This document shows positions 59,296 through 64,000 of a stretch of DNA of 64,000 nucleotides, piece after piece. The notes under the pieces are model-generated. The model searched no databases. It had not been told where the DNA came from and saw nothing but the letters and a program-made list of their open reading frames with translations. Both the position numbers and the translations under genes were made by a program. This DNA is from Salinispora vitiensis (GTDB taxonomy: Bacteria; Actinomycetota; Actinomycetes; Mycobacteriales; Micromonosporaceae): assembly GCF_000378825.1 (NCBI RefSeq), contig NZ_KB900388.1, forward strand, positions 2,152,955 to 2,216,954. Direction: 5' to 3'. How positions within the stretch are numbered: the stretch's first letter is position 1; each line of letters begins with the position of its first letter.

Positions 59296-60132
59296 ATGAA
59301 ATCCGACTTGGACAGTTCGGCGCCACCCCAACCCGTCACCAAGAGCAACACGTCCCACCGGGCGACGCTCGCCGGCGCCTGCATCCTCGCTCTGGGCGGG
59401 TGCGCAGTCTTTCCGGTCCGACCGGAGTCGCCTTGGCGCACGGCGGTCGTCGGCATGGTCGCTGTGGTGGTGGTGGCCTGCGCGCTGATTTTGCGATCGC
59501 CGGCATCGATCCGCGCGTCGGCGTTCATCGGCACGCTGTTCGGCTGTTTCGCGGTGGGAATTCACTTCGGCTGGCCCCCGGCCATCACCACGGCTCTGGT
59601 CTGTGTCCTCCCGCTGGGGTGCTTGCTGATCGTTGGTCGCCGCCCGTCCCTGGGGGCGGCTGCCCCCTGGCTGAGACGCGGCTCGATCACGCCCGAGATC
59701 TTCTGGCTGGGGCTGGTCACCGTGGTCCTCGGCGGAGTGGCCCTCGTTGTGTGGGCGCTCATTGTGCGGCCTGAGCCCGCCGAGTATCTCAGTGGGCTGC
59801 AACGCCTGCCGCTCTGGCTCGCGATCCTCGGCACCGTGGCGTTCGCGCTGGTCAATCCGATCTGGGAAGAGATGCTCTTCCGTGGGGTGCTGCTCACCGA
59901 ACTGGCCTCGGTCTGGGGCACCAGGGCCGCCGTGGTGCTGCAAGCCATATTGTTCGGACTAGCGCATTCCGCAGGCTTTCCGTCCGGTGTCGCAGGAATG
60001 GTCATGGCGATGTCCTGGGGGTTCGTCCTCGGCGTGATCCGCGCGCGCAGCGGCGGCATCCTGATGACCTACCTTGTGCACGTGACCGCGAACGCGGTGA
60101 TCGGGGTACTCGCCGTGCTGATCCTGGTTTGA
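59296..60132 (+). CDS. CPBP-family intramembrane glutamic protease
   Basis: A 278-aa membrane protein of the CPBP (Abi/CAAX-protease-like) family. Catalytic motifs are present in order: WEEMLFRGVLL (EExxxR, about residues 193-203), FGLAHSAGFPSG (FxxxH, about 225-236) and LVHVTANAVIG (HxxxN, about 260-270). About seven to eight hydrophobic helices. ATG at 59296 with GGAG 6 bases upstream; an in-frame GTG at 59281 is an alternative. Members act in protein processing or bacteriocin immunity. The IS array starts 10 nt after its stop. Confidence 0.85.
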   Translation: MKSDLDSSAPPQPVTKSNTSHRATLAGACILALGGCAVFPVRPESPWRTAVVGMVAVVVVACALILRSPASIRASAFIGTLFGCFAVGIHFGWPPAITTALVCVLPLGCLLIVGRRPSLGAAAPWLRRGSITPEIFWLGLVTVVLGGVALVVWALIVRPEPAEYLSGLQRLPLWLAILGTVAFALVNPIWEEMLFRGVLLTELASVWGTRAAVVLQAILFGLAHSAGFPSGVAGMVMAMSWGFVLGVIRARSGGILMTYLVHVTANAVIGVLAVLILV

Positions 60133-60142
60133 TCGGGCCTTA

Positions 60143-61240
60143 GAGGACGTCTGATTCACGTATTTTGTGTGTGTTGTGGTTGTAGTGGTTCTCGCCAGGT
60201 TGGGGTGGTTTCGGTGGTGAGGCGTTTGGCGAGGTTGTCGATCATGGCGATGGTGATCATGCTGGCGGAGTTGTCGGGTCGTGCTTCGTAGTCGCGGACG
60301 AGTCGGCGGTGGTGCATGAGCCAGCCGATGGTGCGTTCGACGACCCATCGCCGTTTGACCACGCTGAAGCCTTTGGCCTGGGGGTCTTTGGTGACGGTTT
60401 CGACGCCGACGCCGAGTGCGGCGCCGTGTTCGACGACGCGGTTTTTGAAGCCGGCGTCGACCCAGGTTTTGGTGAGGGTGGGGTGGGTGGTGGTGGCCTG
60501 GTTGAGCAGGTTGATGCCGATGGTGTTGTCGCTGGCGCTGGCGGCGGTGACGGTGACGGCGAGGAGTAGGCCGAGGGTGTCGGTGATGATGCCGCGTTTG
60601 CGGCCGACGATTTTCTTTCCGGCGTCTGGGCCCTGTGTGGATAGTGGGACGTTGGTGGAGGTCTTCACGCTCTGGCTGTCCATGATGGAGGCGGTGGGTT
60701 CGATGGTGCGGCCGTGGTGGTCACGCACCAGGCCGGTGAGCTGGTAGTTGAGTTCGGTGAAGATGCCTTCTTTGCTCCAGGCGGCGAAGTAGCCGTAGAC
60801 GGTGCGGTAGGGCGGGAAGTCGTGGGGTAGGTAGCGCCAGGCGATGCCGGTGCGGTTGACGTACAGGATGGCGTTGAAGATGTCGCGCAGGTCGTGGGTG
60901 GGGGTACGTCCGCTGATGCCGGCGTCGGTGCGGGCCTGCCGCCAGGCGGTGAGGCGGGGTGCGATCAGGGCCCAGCGGGCGTCGGATAGGTCGGACGGAT
61001 AGGGTCGCCGTTCGGTCATGAAGCAGGCGTACGGTGTCGAGACCTCGACTTGGCGGACGTCATGTCCGTCAGTGCGGGATGAAAGTGAACCAGACACGAT
61101 CCCGGGGCGATATGCGCTGAAACCGGGTAGGCCTATGTCCACCGATATGCTTTCTTTCTAGGTCGGGTCGGGCATTTCGCGCTACCGCGGTCGAGGCGCG
61201 AATCGGCCATTACCGGCCCGAAGATGAAGCAAACGTCCAG
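60143..61240 (-). mobile_element. IS5-family insertion sequence, copy 1 (1098 bp)
   Basis: Ends are imperfect inverted repeats (left GGACGTCTGATTCA starting at 60145, right complement GGACGTTTGCTTCA). A TTA triplet precedes (60140-60142) and follows (61241-61243), consistent with TNA-type target duplication. One transposase gene on the minus strand. The 1101-bp period (1098 + TTA) repeats twice more. Confidence 0.85.
60156..61019 (-). CDS. IS5-family transposase, copy 1
   Basis: A 287-aa DDE transposase: N-terminal MTERRPYPSDLSDARWALIA, zinc-free helical domain, IMDSQSVKTS (first Asp, about residue 112), TWVDAGFKNR (second Asp, about 186) and WVVERTIGWLMHHRRLVRDY (Glu, about 227-246). The ATG at 61019 is used; a longer frame to 61142 exists, but family homology starts at MTERR. 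The protein is identical to that of copy 2. Confidence 0.9.
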   Translation of the reverse strand: MTERRPYPSDLSDARWALIAPRLTAWRQARTDAGISGRTPTHDLRDIFNAILYVNRTGIAWRYLPHDFPPYRTVYGYFAAWSKEGIFTELNYQLTGLVRDHHGRTIEPTASIMDSQSVKTSTNVPLSTQGPDAGKKIVGRKRGIITDTLGLLLAVTVTAASASDNTIGINLLNQATTTHPTLTKTWVDAGFKNRVVEHGAALGVGVETVTKDPQAKGFSVVKRRWVVERTIGWLMHHRRLVRDYEARPDNSASMITIAMIDNLAKRLTTETTPTWREPLQPQHTQNT

Positions 61241-61243
61241 TTA

Positions 61244-62341
61244 GAGGACGTCTGATTCACGTATTTTGTGTGTGTTGTGGTTGTAGTGGTTCTCGCCAGG
61301 TTGGGGTGGTTTCGGTGGTGAGGCGTTTGGCGAGGTTGTCGATCATGGCGATGGTGATCATGCTGGCGGAGTTGTCGGGTCGTGCTTCGTAGTCGCGGAC
61401 GAGTCGGCGGTGGTGCATGAGCCAGCCGATGGTGCGTTCGACGACCCATCGCCGTTTGACCACGCTGAAGCCTTTGGCCTGGGGGTCTTTGGTGACGGTT
61501 TCGACGCCGACGCCGAGTGCGGCGCCGTGTTCGACGACGCGGTTTTTGAAGCCGGCGTCGACCCAGGTTTTGGTGAGGGTGGGGTGGGTGGTGGTGGCCT
61601 GGTTGAGCAGGTTGATGCCGATGGTGTTGTCGCTGGCGCTGGCGGCGGTGACGGTGACGGCGAGGAGTAGGCCGAGGGTGTCGGTGATGATGCCGCGTTT
61701 GCGGCCGACGATTTTCTTTCCGGCGTCTGGGCCCTGTGTGGATAGTGGGACGTTGGTGGAGGTCTTCACGCTCTGGCTGTCCATGATGGAGGCGGTGGGT
61801 TCGATGGTGCGGCCGTGGTGGTCACGCACCAGGCCGGTGAGCTGGTAGTTGAGTTCGGTGAAGATGCCTTCTTTGCTCCAGGCGGCGAAGTAGCCGTAGA
61901 CGGTGCGGTAGGGCGGGAAGTCGTGGGGTAGGTAGCGCCAGGCGATGCCGGTGCGGTTGACGTACAGGATGGCGTTGAAGATGTCGCGCAGGTCGTGGGT
62001 GGGGGTACGTCCGCTGATGCCGGCGTCGGTGCGGGCCTGCCGCCAGGCGGTGAGGCGGGGTGCGATCAGGGCCCAGCGGGCGTCGGATAGGTCGGACGGA
62101 TAGGGTCGCCGTTCGGTCATGAAGCAGGCGTACGGTGTCGAGACCTCGACTTGGCGGACGTCATGTCCGTCAGTGCGGGATGAAAGTGAACCAGACACGA
62201 TCCCGGGGCGATATGCGCTGAAACCGGGTAGGCCTATGTCCACCGATATGTTTTCTTTCTAGGTCGGGTCGGGCATTTCGCGCTACCGCGGTCGAGGCGC
62301 GAATCGGCCATTACCGGCCCGAAGATGAAGCAAACGTCCAG
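61244..62341 (-). mobile_element. IS5-family insertion sequence, copy 2 (1098 bp)
   Basis: Head-to-tail repeat of copy 1 with one difference seen (C at 61150 in copy 1, T at 62251 here, outside the coding region). Flanked by TTA at 61241-61243 and 62342-62344. Confidence 0.85.
61257..62120 (-). CDS. IS5-family transposase, copy 2
   Basis: Identical 287-aa product to copy 1, same motifs (DSQSVKTS, WVDAGFKN, VVERTIGW). Intact. Confidence 0.9.
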   Translation of the reverse strand: MTERRPYPSDLSDARWALIAPRLTAWRQARTDAGISGRTPTHDLRDIFNAILYVNRTGIAWRYLPHDFPPYRTVYGYFAAWSKEGIFTELNYQLTGLVRDHHGRTIEPTASIMDSQSVKTSTNVPLSTQGPDAGKKIVGRKRGIITDTLGLLLAVTVTAASASDNTIGINLLNQATTTHPTLTKTWVDAGFKNRVVEHGAALGVGVETVTKDPQAKGFSVVKRRWVVERTIGWLMHHRRLVRDYEARPDNSASMITIAMIDNLAKRLTTETTPTWREPLQPQHTQNT

Positions 62342-62357
62342 TTAGAGGACGTCTGAT

Positions 62358-62602
62358 TCACGTATTTTGTGTGTGTTGTGGTTGTAGTGGTTCTCGCCAG
62401 GTTGGGGTGGTTTCGGTGGTGAGGCGTTTGGCGAGGTTGTCGATCATGGCGATGGTGATCATGCTGGCGGAGTTGTCGGGTCGTGCTTCGTAGTCGCGGA
62501 CGAGTCGGCGGTGGTGCATGAGCCAGCCGATGGTGCGTTCGACGACCCATCGCCGTTTGACCACGCTGAAGCCTTTGGCCTGGGGGTCTTTGGTGACGGT
62601 TT
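62358..62602 (-). pseudogene. IS5-family transposase, copy 3 (C-terminal fragment)
   Basis: Encodes the last ~80 codons of the transposase (VKRRWVVERTIGWLMHHRRL onward), identical to copies 1-2; the rest continues beyond the IS3 insertion at 63874-64000 (…WVDAGFKN region) and past the window. Confidence 0.85.
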
Positions 62603-62633
62603 TGTCAATCCCCTGGAATCGTGGAGGGCTCCG

Positions 62634-63524
62634 TTATGCGGCCTGGGCCTTCAGGGCGCGGGTCTCTGATCGTTCGTAGTCGATGGGGGATCGCCAGTCG
62701 CAGACGGAGTGCCGGCGGCGCCGGTTGTAGAAGTCGGTGATCCAGGTGGCGATCTTCAGGCGGGCCTCGGTACGGGTGCGGAAGTGACGGCGGTGCACGT
62801 ACTCGACCTTGATGGTGGAGAAGGTGGCCTCGGCGACGGCGTTGTCGAAGCACGACCCGACCCGGCCCATCGACTGGCGCACCTTCCACCGGTTGCAGGC
62901 TCGGGCGAAGTCGGCCGAGGTGTACTCGCTGCCCCTGTCGCTGTGAAAGATCACCCCTTCGACGCTGCCGCCGCGGGTGACGGCGGCCATGTTCAGCGCT
63001 GCGACGACCAGCCCGGCGTCGTGGTGGGCGCCCATGGCGTAGCCGAGGATGCGACGGGAGTACAGGTCGATGACGGTGGCCAGGTAGAGCTTGCCCTCGT
63101 CGGTGCGGATCTCGGTCATGTCGCCGCACCAGGCGATATCTGGTGCCGGCGCGCTGAACGCCCGCTTTACCAGGTCTGGGGCGGCTGGACCTTTGCCCTG
63201 GCGGGTCAGGTTCCGCCGGCGGCGTCTGACCCGGGCGGTCAGGCCGGAGGCGGCCATGAGCTGCGCGATCGTGTTGTCCGACACCTGCCAGCCCTGCTCG
63301 CGCAACTCGATCCCGACGCGAGGGCTGCCGTAGGTGCCGCCTGAGTCGTCGAACACCTTCCTGACCGCAGCCGACAACCGAGCACGCCGGTCATCGCGGC
63401 GCGTTGGCGGCCGGTCACGCCACTTGTAGAACCATGACTCGGACACCCCCAACGCTCGGCAGGCGATCACGTGCGGCACGGAATGCTCGGTCCTCTGGGA
63501 AGCGATGAAGGCGGCCACGCTCAC
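62634..63524 (-). CDS. IS3-family transposase, OrfB (DDE integrase)
   Basis: About 296 aa with the rve integrase core: first Asp in [14 protein letters not shown], second in [15 protein letters not shown], Glu in [15 protein letters not shown]; the HTH_21-type N-terminus [20 protein letters not shown] precedes it. GTG at 63524 overlaps the orfA TGA (GTGA). An alternative GTG at 63548 would extend the overlap, and many IS3 elements make an OrfAB fusion by frameshifting; no clear A6G slip site is visible here. Confidence 0.9.
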   Translation of the reverse strand: MSVAAFIASQRTEHSVPHVIACRALGVSESWFYKWRDRPPTRRDDRRARLSAAVRKVFDDSGGTYGSPRVGIELREQGWQVSDNTIAQLMAASGLTARVRRRRRNLTRQGKGPAAPDLVKRAFSAPAPDIAWCGDMTEIRTDEGKLYLATVIDLYSRRILGYAMGAHHDAGLVVAALNMAAVTRGGSVEGVIFHSDRGSEYTSADFARACNRWKVRQSMGRVGSCFDNAVAEATFSTIKVEYVHRRHFRTRTEARLKIATWITDFYNRRRRHSVCDWRSPIDYERSETRALKAQAA

Positions 63525-63820
63525 CGGCCCGTCGCCTCTTTGACCCACAGGACCACGGATCGCTTGAGAACATCACGCTCCATCGCCAGCTCGGCGTTCT
63601 CCCGCCGCAACCGGGCCAGCTCCGCCCGCTCGTCCTCAGTGAGCTGCCCGGCAGCGGCCTCACCGCGCGTCTCACGGTCCCTCTTCACCCAGTTGGCCAG
63701 GGTCCCGCTGTTAATCCCCAGATCACGGGCGACCTGTGCGATCGACTTACCCGTCTCCCGCACGATGCGCACCGCGCCCGCGCGGAACTCCGGATCGAAC
63801 TGGCGTCTCGTCTCAGCCAT
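63521..63820 (-). CDS. IS3-family transposase, OrfA
   Basis: A 99-aa helix-turn-helix protein ([20 protein letters not shown], then [20 protein letters not shown]), followed by a leucine-zipper-like coiled coil ([20 protein letters not shown]) that mediates OrfA/OrfAB contact. It directs binding to the element's ends. ATG at 63820. Confidence 0.92.
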   Translation of the reverse strand: MAETRRQFDPEFRAGAVRIVRETGKSIAQVARDLGINSGTLANWVKRDRETRGEAAAGQLTEDERAELARLRRENAELAMERDVLKRSVVLWVKEATGR

Positions 63821-64000
63821 GAACCTCTATCCCTCAAGCTCTGGCCTCCACGCTACGAGGGGAAGGGCAGTTTCGACGCCGACGCCGAGTGCGGCGCCGT
63901 GTTCGACGACGCGGTTTTTGAAGCCGGCGTCGACCCAGGTTTTGGTGAGGGTGGGGTGGGTGGTGGTGGCCTGGTTGAGCAGGTTGATGCCGATGGTGTT

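Larger units (their letters stand above)
62603..63869 (-). mobile_element. IS3-family insertion sequence (1267 bp)
   Basis: Begins TGTCAATCCCCTGG and ends ...GGGGAAGGGCA; the ~25-bp ends match at 18 positions as an inverted repeat (both contain CGTGGAGG, TG...CA termini). Flanked by direct GTTT (62599-62602 and 63870-63873), a 4-bp target duplication within the IS5 transposase gene. Carries overlapping orfA and orfB on the minus strand. Confidence 0.92.
62345..64000 (-). mobile_element. IS5-family insertion sequence, copy 3, interrupted and cut by the window end
   Basis: Same left end as the other copies. The sequence matches copies 1-2 from 62345 to 62602, is broken by an IS3-family element (62603-63869), and resumes from 63874 (or 63870 counting the duplicated GTTT) to the window end. 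Confidence 0.85.

Noticed and set aside
60309..60747. Plus-strand open frames inside the IS5-family copies (repeated at 61410-61848)
   Set aside because: They are antisense to the transposase and appear only because the transposase codons are biased; no ribosome sites or homology.

Overview
The window is high-GC (about 70%) actinobacterial chromosome with GTG and occasional TTG starts and many ATGA/GTGA gene overlaps. Gene content and order fit the Micromonosporaceae (Micromonospora/Salinispora type); the genus is an inference, since no rRNA or species marker is present. Positions 1-59,000 look like ordinary chromosome. The right end is an insertion-sequence pile-up.

Layout: (1) 186-4429, a TauE/SafE permease, then a minus-strand run of RNase H/phosphatase fusion, zinc-ribbon coiled-coil protein and Nif3-like protein (the order of Rv2228c-Rv2230c in Mycobacterium tuberculosis), and a flavoprotein. 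(2) 4426-6562, an XRE/TPR regulator overlapping the flavoprotein gene and divergent from a degenerate primase-polymerase-like protein. (3) 6813-15511, a DUF3040 protein, an overlapping SNF2/SWIM pair, a polysaccharide pyruvyl transferase, a frameshifted hydrolase remnant, a Tat-type polysaccharide deacetylase and a TMEM175-like channel. (4) 15614-34248, a core block: tRNA-Val, AhpE-type peroxiredoxin, DUF3052, MarR, YjbQ, homodimeric pyruvate dehydrogenase E1 (aceE), gltX, then the fatty-acid synthesis cluster fasR-fabD-fabH-ACP-fabF-accD, a lipoprotein, a NagZ-like glycosidase and DUF3145. AceE makes acetyl-CoA, AccD contributes to malonyl-CoA, FabD/FabH/ACP/FabF elongate acyl chains, and FasR is the likely local regulator. 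(5) 34561-49149, a small conserved protein, an alpha/beta hydrolase, HelR/HelD-type RNA polymerase-recycling ATPase, a CDF metal exporter, a secreted wall hydrolase-like protein under a c-di-AMP riboswitch, a STAS protein, a six-unit 16-bp tandem repeat, a DsbA-like protein, a LAL/LuxR regulator, a zinc dehydrogenase operon and a divergent serS. (6) 49337-59042, a secreted beta-helix protein, an M50/CBS protease, a split glycoside-hydrolase-like gene, a redox flavoprotein divergent from an XRE-cupin regulator, an aldo/keto reductase, an ArsR-VOC operon with an operator palindrome, a YefM-YoeB toxin-antitoxin pair, a broken ArsR gene and a Nudix hydrolase. (7) 59296-64000, a CPBP membrane protease, then three head-to-tail copies of a 1098-bp IS5-family element separated by single TTA triplets. 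The third copy is broken by a complete 1267-bp IS3-family element with 4-bp GTTT target duplications, and continues past the window end.

The least explained items are the XRE-flavoprotein/primase-like module, the biotinyl-like domain fused to FabD, the tandem repeat at 41099-41194, the divergent seryl-tRNA synthetase, and small degraded genes (alpha/beta hydrolase, a possible transketolase C-terminus, ArsR). No CRISPR array, rRNA, prophage or recognisable biosynthetic gene cluster is visible.
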